Shown here one piece after another: positions 63,009 through 64,000 of a stretch of 64,000 nucleotides of DNA. How positions within the stretch are numbered: position 1 is the first letter of the stretch; each line of letters begins with the position of its first letter. This DNA is from Oscillospiraceae bacterium (lineage in GTDB: Bacteria; Bacillota; Clostridia; Oscillospirales; Ruminococcaceae): positions 124,001 through 188,000 of the forward strand of contig JAISZR010000003.1 of NCBI GenBank assembly GCA_031284525.1, read 5' to 3'. Both the position numbers and the translations under genes were made by a program. The notes below the pieces were generated by a model. It was not told the origin of the DNA. It searched no databases and saw only the letters and a list, made by a program, of their open reading frames with translations.

Positions 63009-64000
<992 letters not shown>

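Overview
The window looks like a chromosomal segment of a Gram-positive bacterium of the Bacillota, most probably a clostridial lineage. The grounds are the housekeeping gene order (dnaG-rpoD, rpsF-ssb-rpsR, rpmH-rnpA-yidD-yidC-jag, ftsW-murG-ftsQ-ftsZ, gmk-rpoZ-rlmB, smpB-ssrA), the presence of ribonuclease Y with its YmdB-type neighbour, Bacillota-type FtsQ/DivIB and FtsL, many TTG and GTG starts behind strong AGGAGG-like sites, and no outer-membrane genes. I cannot name a genus.

Layout. 0-12 kb: the end of a polysaccharide deacetylase, then a long minus-strand block (yigZ, dnaG, rpoD, a Lys/Thr-rich protein, metG, a caspase/gingipain-like membrane protein) and a second one (rny, ymdB-like phosphoesterase, glycosyltransferase, rpmE). 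12-18 kb: plus-strand accessory genes: a Lys/Ala-rich lipoprotein, a lone phage portal protein, luxS and a Na+/H+ antiporter. 18-22 kb: rpsF-ssb-rpsR and a PspC protein face the jag-yidC-yidD-rnpA-rpmH block; rpmH is only 44 codons long. 22-27 kb: tRNA-Lys, NUDIX hydrolase, K+ transporter TrkH/KtrB, tRNA-Leu, an MFS permease, tRNA-Ser. 27-32 kb: a glycan/lipid modification island (TylF-like methyltransferase, two paralogous methyltransferases flanking a WbqC-family protein, a DegT-type PLP enzyme, a CDP-alcohol phosphatidyltransferase).

32-50 kb is almost all plus strand: tsaE-tsaB, a rearranged division/cell-wall cluster (ftsW, murG, ftsQ, ftsZ, rsmH, ftsL), gmk-rpoZ-rlmB, a striking membrane protein with the architecture of a P-type ATPase but without its catalytic aspartate, a secreted protein with a lysine-rich tail, a metallophosphoesterase, a ComEC-like secreted metallo-beta-lactamase protein, a FliB-like protein, murD and a cation efflux protein. 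50-64 kb is mostly minus strand: pgk-tpiA, a C39-like peptidase with an AbrB regulator, a GC-richer patch with a secreted beta-helix protein and remnants of another, a three-gene MacB-like ABC cassette, rplS, an FMN reductase, tmRNA directly abutting smpB, ruvX and the 3' part of lysS.

The best candidates for something undescribed are the P-type-ATPase-derived pseudoenzyme (41394-43478), the orphan portal protein (13796-14926), the membrane-anchored clan CD peptidase at the end of the dnaG-rpoD-metG block (764-2059), and the unusual tmRNA (long tag, no spacer from smpB). All functional statements are from reading the sequence and family knowledge; no database search was possible.
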